Positions 1 through 5,980 are shown, numbered from the stretch's first letter. The stretch is DNA of 12,665 nucleotides from JAFGQU01 sp964483625 (GCA_964483625.1 CAZABB010000045.1:1-12665), one strand, 5' to 3'. Translations and numbers: made by a program. Notes: a model not told the origin generated them from the sequence alone.

Positions 1-54
1 GGGTATGCCGTTTTTATTTATCTGTCAATTTGCGAATAATAGTTTACAGTATCC
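1..54. repeat. Left copy of a 54-base inverted terminal sequence
   Basis: These 54 bases reappear, perfectly reverse-complemented, at 12611-12664. Identity stops sharply at base 55 (T here, C in the other copy). Read rightward, both copies contain an ATG followed by the same 17 codons (MPFLFICQFANNSLQYP), after which the frames diverge. A dispersed repeat at which an assembly stopped is the most economical explanation. A real inverted repeat bounding a mobile segment is the alternative, but no suitable transposase for a 12.6 kb element lies inside. Confidence 0.9.
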
Positions 55-172
55 TCCTCGGGAATTGAATTATTTTGAAAACGATTACTGTTTTTCTCCG
101 ATGGAAGAGGGAAAACGGTGGGTCTTGACCGGGAATAATTTTACCTGTATGATTAAAAATAAAGAGGAGTAA
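2..172 (+). CDS. Short ORF, possibly the 3' end of a gene truncated by the window edge
   Basis: An open frame runs from the window edge to a TAA at 170-172. It has an ATG at 5, which would give a 55-residue product, and the frame may also extend upstream of the window. The last 30 or so residues have a protein-like composition (FENDYCFSPMEEGKRW, then VLTGNNFTCMIKNKEE). An intrinsic terminator starts ten bases after the stop, as expected for the end of a transcription unit. Against a real gene, the first third lies in the 54-base terminal repeat, whose other copy opens into an unrelated frame. I do not recognise a family. It may be a genuine C-terminus, a chimera made at the repeat, or chance. 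Confidence 0.3.
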   Translation, partial: GMPFLFICQFANNSLQYPPRELNYFENDYCFSPMEEGKRWVLTGNNFTCMIKNKEE

Positions 173-181
173 TTCATGTGG

Positions 182-215
182 AAAGACTTTGTCCGGGGGC
201 AAGGTCTTTTTTTTG
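182..215 (+). terminator. Intrinsic terminator upstream of radC
   Basis: Left arm AAGACTTTG (183-191) pairs with CAAGGTCTT (200-208) over nine pairs including one G-U, around a G-rich loop, and is followed by a run of T. The stem can gain one A-T pair at 182/209. It probably ends the transcript arriving from the left. An ATG with a good GAGGAG site at 164-169 precedes it at 176, so a role as a leader attenuator for radC cannot be excluded. Confidence 0.7.
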
Positions 216-248
216 TTTTTAGGGTTAGAGCAAAGAAAGGATTTTTAG

Positions 249-956
249 ATGGAAAAAGAAAAGAAAAAAAGACGCTATGGGGCAGGCATTGGGGCGTGGC
301 CTTTTTTGGAACGTCCCCGGGAACGTTTGCTGAAATATGGCGAACACACCCTTTCTGACTCTGAACTTCTGGCGATACTTTTGGGAAACGGGATAGCGGG
401 AACGAATGCTCTGGAATTAGCTCGTCAGGTTATGCATGAATTCCGCTCTTTTCGGAACATGGCTCATATTGATTGTTCACGCTGGTGCTCCATAAAAGGA
501 TTGGGTAAAGCGAAGATGACCCGAATACGAGTGGTGCTGGAAATCGCCCGGCGATTCATGACAGAAAAGAACGGAGACCGTATTCAGATAAAATCCTCAA
601 AAGACATTTGCCAGTTGTTCATGCCCCGCCTGCGCGATTTAAAAAAAGAAGTATTTAAAATAGTACTTCTTGACAACAGGAATAAAATAATTGAAATTAT
701 TGAAGCCGCGTCCGGAACGGTAAACCATGTTCAGCCTATTCTACGCGAAATATTTCAGAGAGCTCTTGAGTATTTTGCGGCGGCAATTATCTGTGTCCAT
801 AACCATCCCTCGGGAGATCCTCATCCCAGCCGGGAGGATATTGATTTTACCTCGGCGCTGCGCAGCGCCGGGGAGGTGCTGCAGATAAAAGTTTTGGATC
901 ATATCGTTATCGGCAACAATACCTACTATAGTCTCCTCGATAACAATCTATTTTAA
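249..956 (+). CDS. radC: RadC family JAMM/MPN domain protein
   Basis: The 235-residue product is a full-length RadC (UPF0758) protein. The N-terminal third (about 20-105) carries the family helix-hairpin-helix region (ERPRERLLKYG, then IKGLGKAKMTRI). The C-terminal half (about 112-235) is the MPN/JAB domain with the zinc-binding signature H184-N-H186-PSGDPHPS-RE-D197, i.e. H-x-H-x10-D, and the usual VLDHIVIG strand near the end. The start at 249 has AGAAAGGA about eight bases upstream. RadC was once tied to recombinational repair, but its biochemical role is unsettled. Copies are often found in mobile regions, and here the gene directly abuts a REP/RAYT unit. No strong promoter is visible between the terminator at 182-215 and the start. 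Family assignment is secure; cellular role is not. Confidence 0.95.
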   Translation: MEKEKKKRRYGAGIGAWPFLERPRERLLKYGEHTLSDSELLAILLGNGIAGTNALELARQVMHEFRSFRNMAHIDCSRWCSIKGLGKAKMTRIRVVLEIARRFMTEKNGDRIQIKSSKDICQLFMPRLRDLKKEVFKIVLLDNRNKIIEIIEAASGTVNHVQPILREIFQRALEYFAAAIICVHNHPSGDPHPSREDIDFTSALRSAGEVLQIKVLDHIVIGNNTYYSLLDNNLF

Positions 957-970
957 TCGCATAATTGCGA
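957..970. repeat. Short inverted repeat after the radC stop
   Basis: TCGCA-TAAT-TGCGA begins immediately after the radC stop codon and ends one base before the REP-like hairpin. It is a perfect 5-base inverted repeat with no T tract, so it is not a terminator. It may be part of the REP unit or chance. Confidence 0.4.
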
Positions 971-971
971 T

Positions 972-1004
972 CTCATCATCACACCTACGAGGTGTGATGA
1001 TGAG
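972..1004. repeat. REP-like hairpin, upstream copy
   Basis: A perfect 15-base-pair stem (972-986 with 990-1004) closes on the three-base loop ACG. The inner part, TCACACCT-ACG-AGGTGTGA, is identical to the hairpin at 1700-1726, while the outer stem sequences differ but remain complementary in each. There is no T tract, so a terminator role is unlikely. It ends 23 bases before the RAYT start codon. Confidence 0.9.
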
Positions 1005-1027
1005 GAATAAAGAGAGAGGAGGGCCTT

Positions 1028-1672
1028 ATGTTTTTAGCAAATGGAAAAGTATATCATGTTTTTACAAAAAGCATTGCCGATTACAGGATATTCAGTAATG
1101 AATCCGACTATAATCGTATGAAAGCATTAATTTTGCATTATCAGAATAAAGATGTTGGTATGAGGTTTTCCTATAAGGCTAGATTGAAACAAAGGGGTGA
1201 TGATTTTATAGTTCCGAGCATATCAGGGGGTAAAGTTATTAATGTCATCGCTTATTGTATCATGCCCACGCATCTCCATTTTATTTTTAGGCAAGTGGAA
1301 GAGAATGGTGTCTCCAATTTTATGGGGCGAATTCTCAATAGTTATACTCGCTATTTCAACATTAAATATAAACGGAAAGGGCCATTGTGGGAAAGCAGAT
1401 TCAAAAGAGTTCTTGTAGAAGCTGATGAACAATTATTACATTTAACTCGCTATATCCATTTGAATCCTGTTACTGCGTACCTTGTCGATAGTCCTGAAGA
1501 CTGGGATGGCTCTTCGTATCAGGAATATATTACGCCGTCTCGCAAGAGAGACAAAATTTGCCAATATAATGATTTTTTTAATATATCCCCGGCACAATAT
1601 CGCAGGTTCGTAAAAGAAAGGATTTCTTATCAGCGTCAACTGGCGAAGATAAAGGGTCTTATGTTGGATTAG
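1028..1672 (+). CDS. REP-associated tyrosine transposase (RAYT, Y1/HUH superfamily)
   Basis: The 214-residue protein belongs to the Y1_Tnp (IS200/IS605 TnpA-like) superfamily, RAYT branch. The HUH metal-binding motif is H82-L-H84 within CIMPTHLHFIF. The candidate nucleophilic tyrosine lies in the helix NSYTRYFNIKY (Y106 or Y109). The RAYT-type C-terminal blocks follow: GPLWESRFKRVLVE, then LTRYIHLNPV, then SSYQEY. RAYTs are single-copy domesticated transposases that cut single-stranded REP hairpins. Here such hairpins sit 23 bases before and 27 bases after the gene. A strong GAGAGAGGAGG ribosome site precedes the ATG. The length is normal to slightly long and no frame disruption is seen, so the enzyme is probably intact. 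Confidence 0.93.
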   Translation: MFLANGKVYHVFTKSIADYRIFSNESDYNRMKALILHYQNKDVGMRFSYKARLKQRGDDFIVPSISGGKVINVIAYCIMPTHLHFIFRQVEENGVSNFMGRILNSYTRYFNIKYKRKGPLWESRFKRVLVEADEQLLHLTRYIHLNPVTAYLVDSPEDWDGSSYQEYITPSRKRDKICQYNDFFNISPAQYRRFVKERISYQRQLAKIKGLMLD

Positions 1673-1699
1673 ATCGGTGTTTTTGCTTCTTCGTCTTTG

Positions 1700-1726
1700 C
1701 CTCTCACACCTACGAGGTGTGAGAGG
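1700..1726. repeat. REP-like hairpin, downstream copy
   Basis: A perfect 12-base-pair stem (1700-1711 with 1715-1726) closes on the loop ACG. Its inner 19 bases are identical to those of the hairpin at 972-1004. It lies between the convergent 3' ends of the RAYT and XRE genes, so it may also slow transcription there, although no T tract follows on either strand. Confidence 0.9.
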
Positions 1727-1730
1727 GGAG

Positions 1731-1955
1731 TTAGGTGTCGTTGAAGTCGAGCAGTTTGGAAATGGGGATTTTGAAGGCTTTGGCAATTTTTTCTAAGGTG
1801 CTGAGCTTGACATCGCAGGGTTTTTTACTTTCCAGCCTCTGAATGTGTTTATATTCCACATTGGCGCACTCAGCCAGCCGCTGTTGCGTGTAGCCGTGCT
1901 TCTTGCGGAGGGCGCGTAATCGTTTCGCATAATTCACGCGGATATCTTTTGTCAT
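1731..1955 (-). CDS. Small XRE/Cro-C1 type transcriptional regulator
   Basis: The 74-residue protein is essentially one HTH_3 domain. RLRALRKKHGYTQQRLAECA gives helices 1-2, and VEYKHIQRLESKK the recognition helix and following turn. TLEKIAKAFKIPISKLLDF is the typical last helices. There is no sensor, protease or dimerisation extension, as in plasmid-, phage- and toxin-antitoxin-type regulators. It is divergent from the receiver/kptA/macrodomain operon. A perfect inverted repeat in the shared intergenic region (1991-2010) is a plausible operator for both directions. No clear Shine-Dalgarno precedes the ATG. The 3' end meets the REP hairpin that follows RAYT. Acting as repressor of the neighbouring operon is inferred from position only. 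Confidence 0.88.
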   Translation of the reverse strand: MTKDIRVNYAKRLRALRKKHGYTQQRLAECANVEYKHIQRLESKKPCDVKLSTLEKIAKAFKIPISKLLDFNDT

Positions 1956-1987
1956 ATCGATATAAAAATAACATAAATTCCGCTATA

Positions 1988-2016
1988 TTGACACCTTACC
2001 AATAAGGTGTTATACT
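1988..2016 (+). promoter_or_regulatory. Near-consensus sigma-70 promoter of the receiver-kptA-macrodomain operon
   Basis: The -35 box TTGACA (1988-1993) and the -10 box TATACT (2011-2016) are separated by exactly 17 bases. Together they match the consensus at 11 of 12 positions. The predicted transcript start is about 2022-2024, which places the longest-frame GTG of the receiver (2007) inside the promoter and supports GTG at 2049 as the real start. Confidence 0.75.
1991..2010. promoter_or_regulatory. Perfect inverted repeat in the promoter spacer, probable operator
   Basis: ACACCTTA and TAAGGTGT form 8-base arms around CCAA. The repeat begins within the -35 box and ends right before the -10 box, a classic position for a repressor. 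It also lies 36-55 bases upstream of the divergent XRE start codon, so it could regulate both genes. The repressor is most simply the adjacent XRE protein. Confidence 0.6.
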
Positions 2017-2048
2017 CGAAGCAGGCCCGGGATATCCAGGGAGATGCC

Positions 2049-2438
2049 GTGGCGAATACGAGAAGGAAACCGGTTATACTGGTCGTTGACGATGATGATA
2101 TTCTGCGGTCCTGTCTGGAGCTTATTCTCGATCGACGGAATTTTCATGTCGAGGGAGCTTCCAACGGGAAAGAAGCACTGCGAAAAATTCATAGGAACAA
2201 ACCGGATCTTATTATCCTTGACGGCGTCATGCCGGTGATGGATGGATTTGATACCGCTCGTGTCCTCAAAGAAAATCCTGCCACAAGAGCAATTCCTATT
2301 ATTTTCTGTACCGGTCAGAGTATTTCCGAATGTGCGGAAAAAGATATTGTTGTCGATGCGTACTGCGGTAAACCATTTGATTCTTCCGAACTCTATGAGA
2401 TCATTCGTGACCTGCTCAATAATAAAAAGCCAGATTAA
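2049..2438 (+). CDS. Single-domain response regulator (receiver only)
   Basis: The 129-residue product is a stand-alone CheY-like receiver without an output domain. The acidic pocket is in VVDDDD (14-17), the phosphoacceptor is D58 in LIILDGVMP, the switch threonine is T88 in FCTGQ, and the conserved lysine is K108 in CGKPF. All catalytic residues are present. GTG at 2049 was chosen because CCAGGGAG (2035-2042) lies at Shine-Dalgarno distance. The longer frame, from GTG at 2007, starts within the promoter. No histidine kinase is encoded nearby, so the phosphodonor and partner are unknown. It is first in an operon with kptA and the macrodomain gene, an unusual partner for RNA-phosphate or ADP-ribose enzymes. 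Confidence 0.92.
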   Translation: MANTRRKPVILVVDDDDILRSCLELILDRRNFHVEGASNGKEALRKIHRNKPDLIILDGVMPVMDGFDTARVLKENPATRAIPIIFCTGQSISECAEKDIVVDAYCGKPFDSSELYEIIRDLLNNKKPD

Positions 2439-2500
2439 TGGTTTTTCTTCCGAGCGATAGCTGTTATGATAAAAACATAAGGGTTATTCTGGAGGTCGCA

Positions 2501-3037
2501 ATGAAGACAGACCGCGTTAGTTTAAGTAAATTCCTCTCATATCTTTTGAGACATCATCCTCACCGATACCAGCTTTCTCTGGATGAGTATGGTTGTGTCG
2601 CTCTGAGAGATGTGTTGGAAGTAGTCAAGTCGCAGTTTCCTTTTTTTCGCGAAAAACAGCTTGTATCACTTGTCAAAAACGATCCCAAGGGAAGGTTTGA
2701 GATTGTCGGGGATAAAATCCGGGCGACGTACGGCCATTCTATCAGGGTCTCTTACCGTCCCGATTCGGTCATACCGCCGTCGGACCTTTATCACGGAACC
2801 TCTTCGGCCAGAGCCGAAAAGATTTCCCGGGAAGGCTTGCAACCGAGGGGACGTCAGTGTGTCCATTTAAGCGTCGATACCAAAGACGCCTATATGGTAG
2901 GTTTGCGCCACAGTCGCGCCCCGGTGGTATTACGTATTGACGCCCGGCGGGCGTATGAAGAGGGAGTCGAGTTCTTCCGGGAAGGATATGTATTTTTGAC
3001 CGACTATATACCCCCGGCGTATATTCATAAGTTCTAA
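2501..3037 (+). CDS. kptA: RNA 2'-phosphotransferase, Tpt1/KptA family
   Basis: KptA transfers an RNA 2'-phosphate to NAD+, releasing nicotinamide and ADP-ribose 1'',2''-cyclic phosphate. The 178-residue protein has the normal family length and motif order: the N-terminal winged-helix module with LSKFLSYLLRHHP (R17-H18), IRATYGHS with R74, then the ART-like NAD-binding module with LYHGTS (97-101), HLSVD and VGLRHSRAPVVLRIDA. The basic R-H-R core typical of the family is retained. The ATG at 2501 has GGAGG at 2491-2495; the longer frame from 2438 has no such support. Only 62 bases separate it from the receiver gene and three from the macrodomain gene. Bacteria lack the fungal tRNA-splicing route that makes 2'-phosphates, so the natural substrate here is unknown; RNA damage repair is one hypothesis. 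Confidence 0.93.
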   Translation: MKTDRVSLSKFLSYLLRHHPHRYQLSLDEYGCVALRDVLEVVKSQFPFFREKQLVSLVKNDPKGRFEIVGDKIRATYGHSIRVSYRPDSVIPPSDLYHGTSSARAEKISREGLQPRGRQCVHLSVDTKDAYMVGLRHSRAPVVLRIDARRAYEEGVEFFREGYVFLTDYIPPAYIHKF

Positions 3038-3040
3038 CTG

Positions 3041-3553
3041 ATGAGTCACGACCGCATCGAAATCATTCGCGGCGATATTACCGTTCAGGAGGTTGATGCC
3101 GTTGTCAATGCCGCCAATACCTCGCTGTTAGGCGGCGGGGGAGTCGACGGCGCGATTCATCGCGCGGCGGGGCCGGAGCTCTTAGAAGAATGCCGGCGGC
3201 TGGGGAGCTGTCCGGCAGGGCAGGCCCGCATCACCAAAGGATACAATTTGCCGGCGCGATGGGTGATTCATACCGTGGGGCCGGTATGGCACGGGGGCAC
3301 AAGAGGGGAGGATGAGTTTCTCGCCCGGTGTTATCGCAGTTGTTTTGATCTGGTTACGTCTCATTGTATTCGTACGGTAGCGTTTCCTTCAATCTCTACC
3401 GGCGCCTACCGGTTTCCTTTAGAGAAAGCCGTACCGATTGCCGCCGGTGAGATCAGCCGGTTTCTTGCCGGGGATGGCCCGTTAGAGAAAGTAATCATTG
3501 TCTGTTTTAACGACGCGGTATGGCGGGCGTATCGGAATCTCAAGGGAAGGTAA
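3041..3553 (+). CDS. Macrodomain ADP-ribose-processing protein (MacroD/YmdB type)
   Basis: The 170-residue protein is a single macrodomain. It shows GDIT (11-14), the MacroD-type signature VNAANTSLLGGGGVDGAIH with N26 and D36 at the usual catalytic and binding positions, and the phosphate-binding loop FPSISTGAYRFP (115-126). Enzymes of this class deacetylate O-acetyl-ADP-ribose and remove ADP-ribose from acidic residues or phosphate ends. Its start codon lies three bases after the kptA stop without its own clear Shine-Dalgarno, implying translational coupling. The KptA by-product is a cyclic ADP-ribose phosphate, and the yeast macrodomain protein Poa1p dephosphorylates ADP-ribose-1''-phosphate, so handling that by-product is a reasonable inferred role. 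The 3' end overlaps the convergent phosphatase gene by 14 bases. Confidence 0.93.
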   Translation: MSHDRIEIIRGDITVQEVDAVVNAANTSLLGGGGVDGAIHRAAGPELLEECRRLGSCPAGQARITKGYNLPARWVIHTVGPVWHGGTRGEDEFLARCYRSCFDLVTSHCIRTVAFPSISTGAYRFPLEKAVPIAAGEISRFLAGDGPLEKVIIVCFNDAVWRAYRNLKGR

Positions 3554-4382
3554 CTCTAGCCCAGACGGGCCGGTGATCGCTTACGGTTCGGTCCGGTATC
3601 GAGCCGGAGCTTTGAGGATCGCCGCCGCGTACGAAGATAAAATCATACACGCTTTTCTTATTCAGCAGATACCAGTTTTTATACGTCCACTTGACCGATT
3701 CACTTGCCAGGCTAAAATCTTCCTTTTGTAATTCCTTTTCTATGGCCTGCCTGTGCCGGGCGGTGAAGGTATTGAAGTCTCCGGCGATAATACAGGGCGC
3801 GTTTTCATTATTTACTGCAGAAAGAATAGTTTTTACCTGCCGGGCCCGTTCGGCCGGAGAAATAAATACTCCTAAATGGGTCGATATGACGATGAGTTCT
3901 TTTTCATTCGCCGAAATCGTGGCGACCGTTGCAATACGTTGGATTTTATGTATCTTCTTATCGTAACGAGGGGGCAGAAATATTTTCCGGTCATTGAGTA
4001 TCTGAAACCGCGTCAGGGTTGCCGGGCCGAAGTCTTTTTTTGTGTGCGGATCGTGGCTTGAGGGATAATAGACATAATTATATCCTAACGTATGGGCGAT
4101 TTCTTTGACTCCGGCTGCACCCATCTCCTGCAGACAGATGATATCGGCCCCGACGGTTTCGGCAGAGGTCCTTAAAAGTTCGATCGCCGCGGCAATATTG
4201 CGCGAGTATTTGATGTTATAGGAGACGATATTCAGCCGGGACTTTTGAGTGTACGTTTGTACGGCCTCATGCGCCGCATAACGGGGAGCACGCGGCTGGA
4301 GATAGTTCAGGCGATAGGGAGTGAAACTGCACCCTGTTCCGACGACCAGCGCTATACATATTATGTACCTATATATACACAT
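3540..4382 (-). CDS. Exported endonuclease/exonuclease/phosphatase (EEP) family protein, probable lipoprotein
   Basis: The 280-residue protein has the ordered EEP motifs: SYNIKY with N56, ICLQE with E86, QRIATVAT near 148-155, STHLG with H169, GDFNT with D202 and N204, YDFIF with D247, and SDHRPV with D269-H270. All metal and catalytic residues of the DNase I-like fold are present. The N-terminus (MCIYRYIICIALVVGTGCS) is a short hydrophobic export signal with a cysteine at 18. The residue three before it is Gly, so the lipobox is imperfect. Substrates in this family range from DNA and RNA to phospholipids and inositol phosphates; none can be chosen here. A TATAAT box ends only eight bases before the ATG, implying a nearly leaderless transcript. 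The gene converges on the macrodomain gene with a 14-base overlap. Confidence 0.88.
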   Translation of the reverse strand: MCIYRYIICIALVVGTGCSFTPYRLNYLQPRAPRYAAHEAVQTYTQKSRLNIVSYNIKYSRNIAAAIELLRTSAETVGADIICLQEMGAAGVKEIAHTLGYNYVYYPSSHDPHTKKDFGPATLTRFQILNDRKIFLPPRYDKKIHKIQRIATVATISANEKELIVISTHLGVFISPAERARQVKTILSAVNNENAPCIIAGDFNTFTARHRQAIEKELQKEDFSLASESVKWTYKNWYLLNKKSVYDFIFVRGGDPQSSGSIPDRTVSDHRPVWARVTFP

Positions 4383-4390
4383 GCAGATAA

Positions 4391-4396
4391 ATTATA
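4391..4396 (-). promoter_or_regulatory. Consensus -10 box of the phosphatase gene
   Basis: On the minus strand TATAAT is followed by only eight bases and then the ATG. No good -35 box is visible 16-18 bases upstream. Transcription from it would begin within a base or two of the start codon. Confidence 0.45.
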
Positions 4397-4413
4397 GCAT
4401 AAATTCGAAATTG

Positions 4414-4442
4414 TTGACCGGTTGATTCATCAATAGTAATAT
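4414..4442 (+). promoter_or_regulatory. Promoter of the DUF488 gene
   Basis: TTGACC (4414-4419), a 17-base spacer and TAATAT (4437-4442). The predicted start is around 4449, leaving about five bases before the ATG at 4454, again almost leaderless. It lies back to back with the -10 box of the divergent phosphatase gene. Confidence 0.5.
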
Positions 4443-4453
4443 TGGTACAGATC

Positions 4454-4894
4454 ATGGAGAATACGTGTTTTACTATCGGGCATTCAAACCATACTCAAGA
4501 GGCGTTTTTGGGACTGCTTCGCAGGCATCGTATCCGGTGGGTCGTCGATATCCGCAGCGTTCCCTACAGTAAGTATGTCCCTCATTTCAATAAACCGGAT
4601 TTCGAGCGGTTTCTAAGAGAAGATTCAATAAAATATATATACTTAGGCGGAATCCTGGGAGGGAAATCCTTTTTCCGTCCATCTCCGGATACGGCCGGGG
4701 AAAATCCCCGAATCAAGGCGGGAATAGATCGCCTGGTAGAGATCATCCGCAGAGAAGAGGTGGCTGTCATCGTCTGTGCTGAATACGATCCGGCCCGCTG
4801 CCACCGGGGTAAATATATTGCCGGGCTTCTTAAAGATCGGGGTATCGGCGTCGCGCATATTTTACGTTCGGGTGAGATATCGACCTCTCTGTAG
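4454..4894 (+). CDS. DUF488 domain-containing protein
   Basis: The 146-residue protein is a typical DUF488 member. FTIGHSNHTQEAFLGLL (6-22) is the opening block, VVDIRSVPYSKYVPHFN (30-46) the strand-loop signature, and VIVCAEYDPARCHR (105-118) the closing motif with the conserved cysteines C108 and C116 followed by H117-R118. The conserved Cys/Asp/Arg pattern suggests an enzyme, but no reaction is established for the family. ATG at 4454 fits the length of the family. The longer frame from TTG at 4442 would overlap the -10 box. No Shine-Dalgarno is visible, consistent with a leaderless transcript. It is divergent from the EEP phosphatase and shares a 71-base intergenic region with it. Confidence 0.88.
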   Translation: MENTCFTIGHSNHTQEAFLGLLRRHRIRWVVDIRSVPYSKYVPHFNKPDFERFLREDSIKYIYLGGILGGKSFFRPSPDTAGENPRIKAGIDRLVEIIRREEVAVIVCAEYDPARCHRGKYIAGLLKDRGIGVAHILRSGEISTSL

Positions 4895-5001
4895 AGAACA
4901 ATTTCCCCTGTAAACGATTACATAATATACCAAAAAGTCTTTTGTTCCTGGTTCTCTTTCGATTCCAGCCTTTCTTTTTTTTATTTCACGCCGCTTTCCC
5001 A

Positions 5002-5031
5002 TTGAAATCTTCTTTTCAAAAATAGTATAAA
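5002..5031 (+). promoter_or_regulatory. Probable promoter of the exported helical protein gene
   Basis: TTGAAA (5002-5007), an 18-base spacer and TATAAA (5026-5031). The -35 box is also the left half of an imperfectly spaced inverted repeat (TTGAAA ... TTTCAA) that could be an operator. The rest of the 184-base gap after the DUF488 gene shows no gene or terminator. Confidence 0.45.
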
Positions 5032-5078
5032 TAAGGTGCGAGTTACGGATTGTTTTACACAAATGGAGGAATTCTGTA

Positions 5079-5924
5079 ATGAAGAAGAGACATTTTTTGC
5101 TGGTATCAGCTTTAGCCGTTATTCTGGGGCTGGGCCCGGGAGATCCGCCTTCGGCCGGTTTTCCTGCGGTATCGGAGAGCCTTCTGGCGAAGGCGGTTAC
5201 GCGGTCGCAATGGGTTGACTGGGAGGGTATGGCACGGGATGTCCTTCTTGCCGAACAGCTGAAGATGATCTCTATTGTTCACCAAAAACTCAAGCAATCC
5301 CGGCCGCTGGAAGATAAAGAAGCGCTGATGCTGGTCGAATTATGGGGCGTCGGGGATCAAGATATTGCCGCCGAAAGCCGGCGGATTGTAGCGGAGATTC
5401 TCGCCGATATCGAAAACGTGGATATTAAAAAACAGATCGGTGGTGAAGAATTAACACGGTTATTGAATTATTACGCCGTCATCGGCGGCATGATCCTTTC
5501 TTTGGAAGATCAGTCCGACGGAGATCTCATCGAGGAGAAGAAAATAGTTCTTGCCCGGCAGGGTGATAAGGTGATCGTGCCGCTTGTGCTTTACGGATTG
5601 ACCAACCGGGAAACGTCCGTACGGTTGGCGTCAAGAGATGTTATCACGATGATCGATGAATCTCCCGATGAAGTCGCCGAGGTGCTTTTTGAGTTTTTTA
5701 CGGTTGAGTACAATAACGTATTGAATGACCGGACGATCAATCAACTGCGTGATATATTCGTCGCTCTGGAAGGGAAGGATGAAACCTCGCATGAAATTTA
5801 CGATTCTTTGATGAATCACGCCGCTGACGCGCTCTCGGTGTACTGTTCTCTGGAGACCCGCCGGGATTATGATGAGAAATCTCTTTCCCGCATTACCCGC
5901 CTGGTGAACGCTCTTGCCCCTTGA
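5079..5924 (+). CDS. Exported alpha-helical protein of unknown function
   Basis: I do not recognise a family for this 281-residue protein. It starts with a signal peptide (MKKRHFLLVSALAVILGLG, followed by a Gly/Pro-rich stretch). After that it is acidic and almost entirely helix-forming, with repeated Leu/Ile-rich segments such as EVAEVLFEFFTVEYNN and INQLRDIFVALEG. That composition would suit a HEAT- or TPR-like solenoid, though no repeat is clear enough to call. There are no cysteine pairs or catalytic signatures. GGAGGA (5065-5070) lies eight bases upstream of the ATG, so the start is solid. It has its own likely promoter and is followed by the promoter of the first PilZ gene, so it may be transcribed alone. 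An envelope-associated role is inferred from the signal peptide only. Confidence 0.8.
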   Translation: MKKRHFLLVSALAVILGLGPGDPPSAGFPAVSESLLAKAVTRSQWVDWEGMARDVLLAEQLKMISIVHQKLKQSRPLEDKEALMLVELWGVGDQDIAAESRRIVAEILADIENVDIKKQIGGEELTRLLNYYAVIGGMILSLEDQSDGDLIEEKKIVLARQGDKVIVPLVLYGLTNRETSVRLASRDVITMIDESPDEVAEVLFEFFTVEYNNVLNDRTINQLRDIFVALEGKDETSHEIYDSLMNHAADALSVYCSLETRRDYDEKSLSRITRLVNALAP

Positions 5925-5980
5925 GGGGGCTTTCCGTTTTGAAATGTTGTCCGGCTATCGGCGGCAGGTTTTCGAAAGGG

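Noticed and set aside
176..358. Open frame from ATG 176 behind a GAGGAG site
   Set aside because: It runs through the terminator hairpin and T tract and then overlaps radC in another frame; composition is Lys/Phe-rich. A leader peptide is possible but unsupported.
972..1004. Hairpin after radC read as an intrinsic terminator
   Set aside because: No T tract follows on either strand, and the same core recurs after the RAYT gene, so REP-like is the better label.
4895..5001. Search for a tRNA or small RNA in the gap after the DUF488 gene
   Set aside because: A TTCGATTCC string resembles part of a T-arm, but no acceptor stem or other arms can be drawn.
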